Assembly: GCA_013398955.1 (NCBI GenBank)
Contig: VWPU01002146.1
Location: 1-64,000, forward strand
Reading direction: 5' to 3'
Length of the DNA stretch: 64,000 bases
Source of the DNA: Callaeas wilsoni
Lineage: Eukaryota > Chordata > Aves > Passeriformes > Callaeidae
Made by a program: the position numbers and the translations under genes. The notes beneath the pieces are model-generated. The model did no database searches. It saw only the letters and a list, made by a program, of their open reading frames with translations, and was not told the DNA's origin. Shown here piece after piece: positions 1 through 14,200 of the stretch; the first letter of the stretch is position 1, and each line of letters begins with the position of its first letter.

Positions 1-2589
1 TGAAGTCACTTTATCTGGCAGCATACAAAAAAGCTGAACTTTAAGATACAAGGCAGCTGCTGTCTACTAAATTGTGGGAAAAACAAAAAACCCTGCAACA
101 ACATTTTTTTAGTGTTTGAGAATCAAGGCATGACTTTCTTTGGGCCGGAATGTGCAACAGAAATCATTTCATTCCTCTTCCATTAAACCTAACTGACCTC
201 TTGTGACTCATAATAGATCATTGATCGAACATAAAATGATCTTTCTCACATTGCAAAAAAAGGGTAGAGATGTCCAATAAAAGTAACGAGATTGGAATCC
301 GCTCAGTAGTTGCTTAACTGAAGGTATTGCAGTTGTTTGTGAAAGTTCTCATAAGAATTTAATTAGAAATTCCTTGTCAGAGTGACAGTTTAATACTCCA
401 GATACCATAAATATCATCCACAAGTTTGATCAATTAAAGCAAGGAAGAATACTGAATGAAATAATCCAGAGCAGTTTAATGGAAAGCTATAAAGCAAGGA
501 ACTGAATTTCACTTTCCTCGTAGTGTGACACATTCTTCCTTTTCCATCTCATAAGTTTTATGATCATAGGAAGCATTCTGGATAAGAAATGTATTACACA
601 CATGCAACCTTAATAACCAAAGTTATTTGAAAACTTAATCTTGCAATTCAGAAGAAGAAATCAAAGTTTGAGTGTAGAATTCAGCCTTTGTGTTGTACTT
701 TATCTTAAGAAGGATATATTTTCACTTTGAGATCCTTTCACTACATACATTCAAATTGTGTTTGCACACATGATAATTGAGGTTATTGCACAACAAATGT
801 GGAAAATAACATGACAAATGAAGAGGGGGAAATACTGTGTGTGGGTTCCATGCCCAAAGGAAACATTCCCCCTTCTCCCCACCCTGACTCTCCCCTCCCA
901 ATTCTCTTTTAATGGTTGGCTTGAAGTTTTCAAGATTCAGCTCCATCTGACAGTAATTTATCTTTAGCATGAAAGGAATCCTCAGCGACTTTTATAAAGG
1001 CTCTGTCCCAATAGAAAGCCATTCAAATCAAGTTTCTAATATTTTGATGATAGCAGTATGTTAGATATCCCTTCTTTGTGTCTCTCCTTAACATGTTCAA
1101 ACCCCTTCAATAGGTGGGAAATCCTAATTCCATGTTTTTCTTTCTTTGTAATTTACGAAATGGGACATGAACTGCCAGTGATGTTTTATGTTGTGTTTAT
1201 GAACTATTTTATAAATATGGAATTTTACAGTAAAATAGGAATAAAAAAGTCAAAGCCAGAGGAGAATGTTTGGCTGACCTTTTAAGAAATGTTTTTGATT
1301 CGGTATAGGACAATGTAATCTGTGGTTGGCTTTGGCGGCCTGGCCCTAACCATGTTTAGGGAAGGGGGGAGAGGACATTGTTGTTTTCCCTGGAAATGAT
1401 GCAGCAGTATCCAAATTCCATGCAGCTGGAGTTTTGGTTCAGTGCTTTGAAGCAGGATGAGACACTGCAGTAGATTGTTCCCCTCTCTGGTTTCATGAAT
1501 CACTGCAAGCTGCATGCTGTGCCATCTGCTAACAGTTTGAAGCCACCAAAACCCCGTTAACAGCATCATCTGGGTTGCTTTGCAGAAGTCTGACTAAGTG
1601 TGCCCAGAGCCTGCCACAGACTCAGGACACCAAAAATGGTGAAAGTTGTGACCACCCCAGAGGAAGCCAGGTGTCTTCGGAAGGGCTTTAATGCTCCGCA
1701 GGAATTGGATGCTCTCCTGTCTTGAGGAGAAGTTGGCAATGCTTGGATATAGGATGATGCTGGAATCAAAACTGCTTGAAGAGTTTATGAAAAACTGAAA
1801 ACAAAGAGCTGAAAAATGGAGCTCAGAATGAACAAAGAGTACTCAGACTGGAAAAAGAAGAGAAGTGGCCTTTTCTATCACACAGACAACTGCTTGGCAT
1901 CTTCTGCAGAAGTGGAAGGGTCTTAAAATCCAGTAGAGGGGGAAAGAATTTATGTAGTGCTAGAGCTACTTGTTTTTCATGCTAGATGGAACTCTACTGA
2001 AGCAATATTCTTGCAGTATTTGCATCAAGATCATTGCATTGTACATTCTGCCATAGTTCTATCCAAAACAAATGAGCATGCCCAGATATACGAGATATGC
2101 AAGAGATACGCAAGTTAGATAGTCCTGCCCAAGAAAATGTCCTGAGACTTTCATTCTCAAAAATCTGGGGCAGGAATTGGAAAGTTTGTAGTGAAGATGG
2201 AAGAAACACTTGAAAACATGCCTTGGTTGGATGTGAGAGCAGTAGAAGTGAAGAACCCAGTTTCTTTGTGTGCTTGCCTTTCTCTGCAGAGCTAAATTCA
2301 GTGACTTCTGTCTGCTGCATGGTTTATTGCATGCACAAACCCAATGTGCAGGAAATAAAGTTTATAGTTCTCAACTGCTGTAAAAAGGTAATGACTGCAC
2401 TCACAGCAGACACAGTGGGTACATTGTATGCTCTGGGTTCTCTTCCAGGCAGCCTGAATTTACAGTGCTCATATCTTGGTAAATATAATCCCCTGCTATA
2501 TGGCAAAAGGCTGACTCTAAAGACAGTGATCTTCACTGTGATGAAGCCAAAGTCCAGATCTGTGTTCTGATACAAAGACTTGCTTTGTC
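1..2589. other. Intergenic DNA, no gene recognised
   Basis: AT-rich sequence. A plus-strand stretch from ATG 1636 reads MVKVVTTPEEARCLRKGFNA and stays open for 29 codons before a stop. I do not recognise it, and downstream frames are broken. Nothing else stands out. Confidence 0.6.
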
Positions 2590-2860
2590 CATAGAAAATA
2601 ATGTTGAAGTCATACATTCATGTATTATTTCCTCCCCAAAACCAAAAATAGTTAGTAGAAAAATCAAACAGTATGTCAGATGCATCAGCACCTACACTGG
2701 TGAGAAAAATTCATGTGGACTAACATTTTTAAAAGATGAGCCATGTTAATTGGTTATGTTTTATAGCTTCAATTAGTTTTGGACTGAAGTCTCACATACG
2801 TGTGAGGAGGTTTTGAATTGTGATGATGTCCTGATCGACACTGGAGCTTAAGAGCTTCAT
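2590..2860 (+). pseudogene. Possible decayed C2H2 zinc-finger remnant
   Basis: In shifting plus-strand frames I read three finger-like pieces. The first is LKSYIHV at about 2604. The second is RCISTYTGEKNSC at about 2678-2716, which resembles KHIRTHTGEKPF-C. The third is SFGLKSHIRV at about 2775-2804, followed in another frame by EEVLNCDD, like EKPFNCDD. Spacing between the pieces is irregular (about 68 and 112 nt instead of 84-90) and stops intervene. If real, it is an old broken copy of a multi-finger gene that I cannot name. Chance similarity is not excluded. Confidence 0.3.
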
Positions 2861-3025
2861 GAGTGTTTTTGATGTTGTCATTTGAAACTTTAGTGTATGA
2901 AGAATACTTTTTTCCTAGAGTTTGACTCATTCTTAGTTCTGAAAGTCTGTGCATGTGAACAGTGCTACTAAAGTCAGATTTCTTACATAAACAACTCATG
3001 TAGACATGTAGAAAGGCTCTATTTT

Positions 3026-3112
3026 AATATCATATATAGAATTATATAATATATATTATAGATATAATAATTAATTATAGATATATAATTAATGCGTGTA
3101 TATAATTTATGT
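3026..3112. repeat. AT-rich low-complexity tract
   Basis: Nearly pure A/T with TATATA, AATTAATTAT and ATAGATATA motifs that repeat imperfectly and are partly self-complementary. No gene signal. Confidence 0.85.
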
Positions 3113-6100
3113 TCTTATTAGATCCCGTCTCTGAGTAATTACTCACTGTATTTCTAAATAGTTTTCAAACTTGAGATCCTGGTGTCTTAACTGCAGAAGG
3201 TGAGAAATACCTTCAGCATTTTCTTTCACACTGTAAGTAAAACTTAGTTCAGAACAGCTCTGAGACAGTGATGAATTAAAAGTGAGATGTTTAATTTAGT
3301 CTGGGCTTCAGTTCATACTGTTCTTAATCCATCATTTAGAAGAGGTTTTATATTTTACTGTAAGCACTCAATGTTTGAGGTCACAATTTTTCTGCTAAAC
3401 TATCTATTGAACTAATAAAAAACCTTCTATGTACTGTTCCCATTTCTCATATTTATCTAAACTTGCCTTTATTCTTTGTTTCTCTTCTCATTGCTTTCCT
3501 GACCTTTTTTTTCTCTTGGAGTATGGCCAAGCAGAATATATCAATTTTATGAGTTCCCAATAGAAAGAGGTTGAAGAAAAACTGTTGAGTAATATTTACA
3601 GGTGCAAAGACTACTTCAAAATTACAAAAATATTAGACTAATCTGCTTTGCATGAAGGACTAATTAATTAATCCAGTCCTAAAGTATGCTTTTGTATTTT
3701 TTTTTCTTAGAGGGTAAAACATGCAGTAAGTTTAAAAACCTTGAGGAGCCCGTTTCTTGGATGGCATGTAGAACTGGGCATGCCAAGAGCCTGGGAGGGT
3801 GAGCTCCCTGCAGAGAGAAGACTTTTCCTTTCTGCCTCAGCCAGCCAGGAAGGGGGCGCCCCGGGTCTGGATATGCTCCTGCAGTGGAGCCACTTCTGGT
3901 TTGTAAGTGCCTTCAGAACACCCTAACCTCAATGAATATTTTGTCCTAAACTATGAGAAAACAGAGCTGATAGCATTGGATCCTCTCTTGCTGTTTGCTG
4001 TTCATGTTTTCAGGCTGTACCTGCATATTCTAAGCTGGCTACACTGTAACTGTAATTTATTGTGGTTAATTGGAGAGAAAATGCAGAAACTGGAGCCAGC
4101 AGAAATTGCTGTAGAAAGCACTTTGCTACTTACAGGGTGGACAGTATTTCTGGGTTTTTATTGTGCTGTTATTTTCTGCCTTTATCTAGATGAAGGTACA
4201 TCTGCCCCTCCTGTTATGCCACACCCAATTACTGTGGAAAAAGGAGAGGCTTTTTGCTTTCTTCCTTAGAGAATCCCTTAACCATGAGGAGGTTATGGAG
4301 CAGGTAAGCACCATCACTGCTCTCTTCCTCTGCACATCTTTAAAAGAAAAGTGTTAATCCTGTTCTTGTTTGGAGAGGAAGTGATGGGATCGTGCTCATC
4401 AGGTGTGCTATGGACACTGCACACAATGTCACCCTTTGTGATACCACACTGGGGTTGGTTACAGACCACTAGTAGGAGCTGCCGTCTTCTAGATGTGTTT
4501 TGGACACTAAGTTCCCCCTCAGTGTTGTAAAAGTGAACATTCCACTGGAGTTTGGAGACACCTGTCCAAAAGATACAGACCTAAACGCTCAGATTCATTA
4601 ATGGAGTTGGATGCCATGAGCTTCTCTGAAAATCACTGCCCTCAGCCATTTTGGCTATCTTCTCTGGTGACGCGTATTTTACACAACGTGCTGCTTTTGG
4701 ACCTGTATCTCTGTACTGACAGCAGCGGGGAGAACCAGAGCACACAGAGGACTGGATGTGGGTGAGACAAGGACTACATTCAGCTGCCAGTCAGTCCCTG
4801 CTTGATGTTTTTGCACCCAGTCTCCACAAAGCACTGCTGTAGCATGTAGGATTTGCCTGTTCTAGGCTAGAAGAGGCTGAGTGCTGTTTATAATTGCTTT
4901 CTAGTTTACAGAGCATAACAAGGTTTGGCTTTAAGTACACAGAGGAAAAAAAAAATCTTTAATTGCAATTCGAGCAAATCATAATAAGGAATTTGCTGGC
5001 TAAAGTCCTTCTGGTGTAGAGAAGTCTTATATGCAGTGATTTAGAGAGTACATTAAATTAATTGCAAGCTCCTAGAAGTTAATATTAACTCAATTAGACT
5101 GAAATAACTCTTTTATTTTTGGAAATGCATTAAGTAAGGATGTTTGTGGTCATGTTCAGTTGCATCAATTGTCTTAAGATCCACTTGGCTTGCATCTTTT
5201 TCTTTCTACAAGTCCTTGACACCTACAAATTATTAAAGAGAGCAGTCATGCCCACAGTTAAAATACTATCTAAATCCTTAACAGGATTGGGAAAAAAAAA
5301 AAAAACCCTGTAGCAGTATCCCATTTTTGCCTCAAGACCTGCAACTAATCTTTTTGTGGTTTTCTTTGGGATTTTAAATGCAATTTTCTCTTTTTAAATC
5401 TTTATTTTGTTGATTATTTATGACCTTCATGAGCAGACATTGCATTTTATGTTCTTGAATAGTTATGTCAGTGTATTTACATAGATAAAATAAATCTGGC
5501 CTATAATTGTCAATATCAGTATCTTGGTGAGCTCTTTGATGAAATAATTTTTTTACTCATCAACCTTTAATTTTCATTTAAGATACTACATAAACATTGA
5601 TATGGTTTTGATATGTTATAATTTATTAAATGTTCTCCTCCCACCAAAAAAAAAAAAAAGGAAAGGAAAAAAGTCTCATGGCAAGATAAGATATCCATTG
5701 CCACAGAAAAGTGTTATTGCTTGTCAGCCACTGCATTGCCACATCCATACTGGGTTTGAACACCTGTATATCCAACAAACACCAAGAACTTTCATTATTC
5801 CACAGCTGTTTTGAACAGAATAATGTCTTTTAGTGACATTTCAAGTGCAATAATCCTATTTGCATTGGTATGCATAGCTCACATGGCGTTTCATTTTTTT
5901 CTGTCCAAAATAACATTCCTTTTGCAAAGTTTAGCTTTGGATATGGAGAAATAAAAAGGTTTCAAATGCCATTCACAGGCTTCAAACTAGCATCTGCCCT
6001 AGAGCTCTTGAGTAACTGGAAATGGAGCTTAGCTGTGAGTGCTTGAGTTATGGTTGTTGTTGCTGAAGTGGAGGGTTCAGCTCACTCAATCCTTAGTGCA

Positions 6101-7774
6101 TCTGCCAAAAAAGCTGTTATGACAACTTCCAGTTTTTATTTCACTTCAGCAGGAAAAAAATTACCTGAGTTATGAACCCATGATACATTTTAATTTGGAA
6201 ATATCAGTTAGCCACTTTCTGAAAAGACTGGAAAATTCTATTTTGTAAAGTTTAATTTGAATAGGTACATTCAAAAGGAGTCCTTTCTAGATGATAGTGC
6301 AGTGGAGCCTCTGAAAGGCTCCCATTAAGGCCTAATAGAAATGGCACAAAAGATGTGGTATAAATTTAGCAAAAGAAGTTAACAACAGAGTGCAAAAATC
6401 TCAGATGGCACCAATGAGTTTATCCCCTCTGCACTCAGTGATGTGAAATCAGTCTGCAGCAGCACTAGTTCCCATGTGTTTATGTAATTGTGGGAATAAA
6501 ATCTAATGAAGCTCCTGAAAGCAAAATTTTACCTTTTGTTATTCATTTTTGTTTCCTCTCATTGCCATTTTGGGTCAACAAATTCAGACAGAACAAGAGC
6601 AGAAGCAGTTCTGGTATGAATATTAGCATCGCATATTACTATTGAATAAGTGAAATATAGGAGTGGGAATATTCCTATTGTATATGTAGGTGTGAGTAAT
6701 TTTTTAAAATTTTTTTTCTTTAAAACCAGTTTTGACTGTTACATGTGCTTGCATGTAAACATTAGTTTGTCTAAAGCAAATCTCAGGTACATAAAGCTGC
6801 AAAGGGATGCTCCCTCCTCTCTTTCTAATCTTAATTTTGATCTATAAAAAAAAAAATCCTGAAAGTTAAATTCAAATCTTTAAATTATTGTGTCAGAAAG
6901 ATGAAAGAAACAAAAGAGCAAGTGATCTCCACCCTCTTTCTTTCATCCCAAACTTTGTCTAAAAACCTGAAGGTGCTCCTCCACAGTATTGCCAAGTTAC
7001 CCTACTTCAAAGGGATGCCCAGGATTTATAGTATTGGTTCCCGGGAAACCCAGGCGGTGCCTCTTTTTTTTTTTTTTAAATGCTGCCTTCATTCAGTTAC
7101 TGAAGATCTTCTCTGTTTATACAGTACATGTTAGATAAAAAAATCTATATGCTTATTATAGGTATACCTCCCATTCTTGTTACAACTTGATTACTTTTGG
7201 TAAGTACTGCCAGAGCAGAACCTCAAAAGCAGTCAGTGTCTTACGCTTCTTCTTCTGAGTTGTTGTCAAAAAATGCATTTAATCTAAATATCCATGCTCA
7301 GCCCACCGTTCCAGAGTTGTCCATAACAGGACATGTTTTTCCAGTTCTTTATTTTAAAAGGGAATGTTTTCTGTTAAATCCCTTGCATGCGACTCACAGC
7401 ACTATGACTTGAAACAAATGTTTGTCTCCTGTTTCATAAGAGGGGCTGGCTCGTGGGAGAAAGCAAACCCCAGCAAAGAGAGATGTATGTGTCTTGCAAA
7501 AGTAACTGTAACATATTTTTATCTTTGTCCTACTGTCAGGATGTAATCCTGTATAAATAAAGCCTGCACAGATTCTGACATAGATACATTCATTAGGTAC
7601 AATGTGGGTATTGGAACTTTTGTCCTCTCGTTCAAAACTTACGCTACTGAATTTCACAGAACTGAGTAAATTGGCTGAATTCAACAGCTCCTGGAAAATC
7701 AGGTAGAGCATCTTTTTGTGCATGAGGGCAGGAAACATTTTTAGGAATTTCTACTTTTGCCTTTCTGCAGTATT
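3113..7774. other. Intergenic DNA, no gene recognised
   Basis: AT-rich sequence with several short A or T homopolymers (about 5290, 5646, 6846 and 7063). A 120-codon plus frame at 3907-4269 is hydrophobic in part but matches no family I know. It lacks a convincing start context or splice structure. Confidence 0.6.
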
Positions 7775-8260
7775 GCACCCACGGCACCTCGGGGAAATGC
7801 GGACCTTGGTGCTGGCAGAAGCGGCGTTGTGACTGCCCAGCAGCAAACCAAGGGGAAGGCAAGGCCAGGCACAAAGAATAACAGCCTTGGCTCTGCAGGC
7901 GCTGGGGCTGAGCGCCGTTTTGTCCGAGGCTGCAGTTTCAGGCCTTCCCTCGATGCCTCCGACACTCAACACCGGTTGAGACGGTGACCTGCAGGTCGGG
8001 TTTGGCAGCCAGGGCTCTCCATGGCCCCGCTGGCAGCCGAGGGCACAGCAGCTTGCCGGCTTTCTCGGCCGCTCCGAGCAGCTCTGCAGCTCGCTGCCTG
8101 TGCTTTCCGACACCGCTCCCGTGCTGGCCAGGGCTGTCTGCGCCTATCCCCAGGCTTCTCTCGGGAAATGGCCCCGCTAATTTTAGAAGCAAAAACAGCC
8201 GAAAGAGGCCCATTTCAAATGCAGACAGAGTACCTCCCCTCTAATCAGCGCTGAAATCTG
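7775..8260. promoter_or_regulatory. Orphan CpG-rich island
   Basis: By hand I count about 29 CpGs over about 480 bp in GC-rich sequence, giving a rough observed/expected of about 0.7. AT-rich DNA surrounds it. Several overlapping frames are open on both strands, as expected of GC-rich DNA with few stops. None resembles a known protein. It lies about 34 kb past the 3' end of RGS2. It could be an unannotated promoter (lncRNA or first exon), an enhancer or an old retrocopy. Confidence 0.5.
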
Positions 8261-11200
8261 ATTGATGCTAAAGACTTTCCTTAGCAGAATGTTTATTGCT
8301 CTTGAAGGGGCTGGGGAGAAAAACAACACAAGAGATCTTTTACCAGGCAGACATAAGTGAACAGAAGCTCTTTAAATATGAACTTGTAGGAACCAGGAGA
8401 CTGATGCAATATGTCACGGGGTCAGAAAGGCCAGACGACGGCTTTCCAAGTGCACGGCATCAAATCAGGTAGGGAGAAAAGGAACTATGGTACTTTTTGC
8501 CTGACATGACCTGAGGAAAATTACTGACTGTTGTGCGGCTCTTGCATGGTTGTCTTGGGCATATCATGTTTTGTAGTGATTAAAATACAACTTCTGGTGA
8601 CAGCAATAACTCAAATGCCCTTCTGAATTGTGTGCAAAGTGCGACAGTTGTTCCTTCAACCCAGGTCATATTTCAGAATATGCTTCAGCAACTGCTTTTT
8701 ATTGCATTTGATTCCTATATTGTTGTTCTGAATGAAAACAGGAAGTGCAAAATCTTGTGGCAATATTCTGTTTACAAGAGGAAAAGTCACCTGTTGACAG
8801 GGTCTGTGGGTGTTATAGGGATTTACACCATGCCAGGAAGGTAGGGAAGACAAAATCAAAAGTATGCACATTTTAAAATCTTTCATCTAAACTCTGCAGC
8901 ACAAATTGAACCTTTTCAGTGAACAGCTGCAGGAGAATACATTTTGCTCCAGGAGTAGAACTAGGCTATTTTCATTATTTTCCTAGCAGGACTTACCAAT
9001 GAAGGCTCTTCTCTTCCTTGCTGACTACAGGAGCATGGGGCATGAAGAAAGTCCTAAGGAGAGGGAGTCTCATCCATTTTCTGGTGTCTACTCCTCAATA
9101 GACCTTTACCATGTTCCTTTCCACATAGAGTGGGGTGTTTTTGCACTGAGTATTTTGTCTTCTTTGAGTCCTACATAACTATTACTAGACTTGAAAATGT
9201 TACTTAGCTGCAGGCGTGAGAAACAGACTTTAACCTAAACAGAGTAGGCCTGAAATTGATGTATTTGGGCCTGGCTTTAAACACTCACATTTTGGGCTGC
9301 ATATTATAGCTCAAGTTAAAAGGCACAGCATTATTTGGAGCTGTATGTACATTTCTCCTCTGATCGCTACATATAAAAGAACGAATTCCTTCTTATTTTT
9401 GGTAGGATGATACTTCCTGGTCTTCCTTGTAGCTTCAGAAAAAGAGCAGTTTTCCTCGGTACGAAATATCTGCCACAAACCTAGTGCCATTCTAGAACAT
9501 TTTGTTACGGCTGATTCTGCCTCAAATGTCATCTTTGGGAAGACTTTTTTTCTCTCTTTAGTCTGGGCCAAAATGAACACTGATGAGTGATTTCTTGCGT
9601 GATTTAAGTTCTCAGAGCACAGCTGATAAGAGCAGCAGCACTCGTGTAACATACAGCTTGTTACAGCTCTCTGCTCTAGTGGGTTTTACCAAGCTCTTGC
9701 CACAAATTTTAGTGGGAACAGATGAGCCTGTGCTGAAGGCTTTTGACAAATCCAACCAAGAACATTTTTTGAGAACTGTAGGACTTTTTTAAGGATGTAT
9801 GTAAAGATCTAATGTGAGGCACAGAAGTGAGAGCCCTAAGGCAAGGAAACTGCTTGATTGTTTGTGCTCTTAAAATTACTTTAGGGCTCAAGTCACTTCT
9901 GAGCCAAAAACAATCAGATATTAGACCTCAGTGAACTTGTGGATGTCAGAACTATTTTGAGAAACTGGAATACTTCTTCGTAACCACATATTTGGCCATG
10001 ATACGATGTGTGGCCCCAATTAAAAGAAATTGTAAATACTGCCATTTATCCAAATTATTGTTCTGCTGCTATGTCTAAACTTCAAAGAAAAACACTTTCT
10101 TAATAGTTTGTATGCTGCTATAAATAATATTTTCTCTTTATTGCATACTGAGAAAAGAATAGCATTCCATGAGTCATACTTATTGTGGGGTCTGTGGACA
10201 AATCTCTCAAGGCTTTATGAGCTTCCACGATGTGCAAAAGCCTTATGGTTCAAGAGTCTTTCTTCTTCCAGCAATAAGTTAAAGGCAGATTCTTAATATA
10301 CTTTGACATGAGTAGCTGAACCTACTGTAAGAAACACCTTGGTAATAAGTTGCTCTCAGATTAAAGTGGAGGAAAGCAAAACCTCCTCCTTATGGGTAAG
10401 ATGAAGGAAAATCTTTGTCCAGGAATTTCTTGGATTTGCTTGGTGTTATTATTCAATAAGGTGGAGGTAATGGGTTCACTGAATGCTGTAATGCATAACT
10501 GCCAAGATTGGTTTGGAGGTTTTTAATTATTTACTTGAAATGAAACCTACTTAGGAGAAGTGACACTTTGCCATCATTTATTGCAAGTGACACAAATTCT
10601 CCTCTGTTACAATTCTAGTCCTGTTGAAGTCCATGGTAGCAGAGAGAAAAAATTGACCCTCCTTTATTATAATTTACAACTTTGAGCCAAATTGCCAGAT
10701 AAGCTGTCTCAATACCATTTTGATCATTTTGATATTTCTCTTGGATGAGAATTGCTGTTATGTGGAAATTCCAATGGGACTGTATCTTTTGTAAAATGAC
10801 AAAACCCAAAACCTGAAAAGACAGTGTTTTTGAGGTGTGCAGTTCCTTGCCTACAGAATTATCTTCTGCAAACAAGTACCTTTGAGTGGCCTGAGGCAGC
10901 AGAGCTGCAGTTTTTTGCTGTCCTATGTAAGTGTCAAAAGATGGGAAGTTCAGTGGATGCATCTTGATGTTTTACTGGGCCTGGCTTGGCTGGAAGGTTC
11001 GTGGCAGTGTTGTTCATTTTGCCTGAACGACAGCTGAAATAATAAGCCAGCCTCTGTGACTGAGCACAGCTTTATCTTCAAGAACCCATTCGATAGGAGA
11101 GAGAAGCAATCAGAGCCACAGTAAAGATGGGATCACCAGGAAGGGATTGAATAAGGTTCTTCAAGGAAATTTCCTGTGTCTTCAGATATTTCATCCAGAA

Positions 11201-14200
11201 ATCTCTCTCCGTTTTGCAATGGCTCTGAGGGAAGCATATGATACACTGAAAGACGCTGAATAATCTTCTGACTGACCAGATCTATTCAATAACATTGTCA
11301 AAGAGCCCAGTAAATACATATGGGAATAATTTCCATTCGTGTGCAAAAGCAAATATAACTGACCTTTCAATACACTTCTGCAGACAGTCACGTCTGTGAA
11401 ATTTACATCCACAGAGATTGCATTCAGATTGCCTCAAAAGCTATGCCCAAACTTAGAAGATGAAATGAAACTCTGAAGTTTAACTTTTTTTCACCCTTTT
11501 GAGAATGTGGTTCTCTTGAAAAGCCTTGTTTTGTTGATTTCTCCCCAGCTTTGGAGCAGAAGTTTCTTCTCCCCACTATGCTTCCTAATTTCTGCTCTGC
11601 TAAAATGTAATCATCTCTCGTTCCTTTCAATTTGGAGATCAGAGAGAATGATGTTATATTACTGCAGAATATATTTTGAAATTGTCTTTCATTAGACTTT
11701 TACAGGTGAAGGTACTATAAAACTAGTAATTGGTCCTATATGATACACTCAGTAAGGAAATGCAAGATTTAAGATTTCTAGGTGAGAGCATGGAAATGAG
11801 GGATTGCGCTACCAATCTTTCAGGAACTATTTAAACACAATAAACACTGTGAAAATGGATTGCTGCAAAGGAACTGCAGTATTTCAGAAACTCCATGCCT
11901 GCAAGGGGAGCAGCTCTTGCACCCTTTCCCCTCTCTGCTTTTGCAGAATTTGCAATAGTTTTTACAGGACTTCATGAAGACTCTTCCTGCTGTGTTCTTT
12001 TTACTGTCTCTAAGTATGATTTTACTCTACATACTTGACAAATGTCAGATGAGCTATAGGGAAATATTTGATTACATGGGAAATCTGCTCATAGGGATGG
12101 TGGTTTTTTGTTTAACTGCACAGTCAGGTCCATGAAAGAGCAAGCACAGGCCTCTTCAATGTACAGCTTGTTTACACGTAGCGAGTGGCTGCTTCCATGG
12201 GATCCCACCTAACACAAAACTGTCCATATTTATAGGGGGTTTCAGTCTCTCATGGGGTACTAAAAGCATTTTCTTGCAAGGAATCGGGATTTTCCACCAT
12301 CAAGAAATCTAAAGCTTTTTATTGTTGTGGGGTAGGACATACTGGCAGCAACTAAAACCAGTGCTAGAACAGTAAACAAAGGTTGATTTTGTCCATTTTT
12401 CACAGGCATTCATCCAAACCAAACCATTTCGGGTTCAGGCCGGTTGGAATAGCTGAATACAGACACAGAGATGCTACTAAAGGACAAGATGAAGTAATGA
12501 GTAAGTCACTTTTCAGTATCTGTCCTTCTCTAAGAAACACACTTGTCTCTGTAAAAATTCAGATTAACCTCAATAGGAGACAAATATACGTATTAACATG
12601 CCTTGAGTAACCAACCCGATCCCTGTGATCCATAAAAGTAAAGTAAGGATTTTTTTAAAAAAAAATTTATCTATTAAATTCTTGTGAATATTATTAAGAT
12701 ATAAAATACATACAGTGGTGGGACATGTTGGAATCTTGAATTGTCAAATTTAAATCTAGTAAATGTTAGATGATCAACAATTTGTCAATATAATCTCCTA
12801 AATAAGTCTGAAGGATTAGTGATGATCTCTTCACTAAAGTTGTCTTCTACATTGTAGGATATTTATCAATTAGCTAATTTATTAGAGATTATTGGTCAGT
12901 GGTTTTTTTAAGGGCTGCTGAGACCATCTGCTGTGCTGACTTAGAAGAGCTTTAGCACTTTGGAAGTTATGACTTCAGAAGTGAATGCTGTGGATTCTCC
13001 TAAAGATTAATAACTAAAACCTATATGTATTTCTGGGGGACAAAACAGGGACTGTTTGCTTTTCACTGAAACTAACATAAATGTCATGGGTTTGTACAAA
13101 ATGCAAGTTTTTATTTATCTTGGTTGCAAAATGAATCAGCTGATGATAAAGAAAGTCGAGAAGAAAAACACCTCTATAGTTTTCAGATTTCATATTATTT
13201 ACGCGAAAACCAGTGTGAAAGTTATTCCTGTAGCAGAGGCGAAGGGATTATATTGCAAAATCTTTTCTCAGAACATTGTTTCTGACTGAAATTTGTATGA
13301 TGAGGTTGAATAGAGCTTTCAGTTCATTGAGGTATTTCTGTTTCTTGCCTGGAGAGAGCAGAGGGAGGAAGAGATGCAAGAGAGAACTAAGACAAGAATT
13401 TGTCAGTATTTTTAAAGAGCTCAGTCATAGAAATCAAGTGCTTCTTGTCCTGTTTGAAGATGAGGATAAAATATGAACAGAGCAAGGGCAAGGGAAGCCA
13501 AACCCATTGTCAGCAACTATGTTTCCAAATACAGAATCGTTTAATTGTCTTTCCTTGTTAGGCCTGTTTCCTAGATTTAAAAATCACCAAGATTATTGTT
13601 AAATCAACACTTGCAAGTTATGATCTGGCAGTGACCTGTGCTGAGCATCCTGCATGTCTGTGCTGTTTGGGTGGTCACAGATTTATGAGTTTTCCTGAAT
13701 GCCTCCTGGACAGCTGGAAGGAAGGCCACTGTTCTTTTTGGCACATAAATGAATGCCAGTTGTGGTAGTGACGAAACTGAAACTTGAATCGTGCCCTTTA
13801 CCACCTCTCTCCCCTCATGTCTAAAATACAGGGAAATACCACAATATATTGACCTTGTTTTATTAAAATATTTCAAAATGATGTTTACCAGACTCTGAGA
13901 TTTAGACCACACTTGTCTGGAAGGTGCTGTCCTCCACTGCTTTTGAGGGGGAAAACTGCCCAGTGATTCACGAGGTTTTTTTAAGAGTTGCTAGTTGATC
14001 CAAAAGAATTCTGCCTACCCCTTTAGATTACTGTATTCACATATGTGGTAATGTTTCAGTGCTCCTCCTATTTATACCTTCCTTAATATTTTTTTATGTA
14101 ATTAAATGAATTGTTGTTTCTCTAGCTGTTTAAAAATAAAGAAATAATTTCTTGCTTACAGGCATTACTGTAATTGGGCCAAATTTAATTGAACGTCTGT

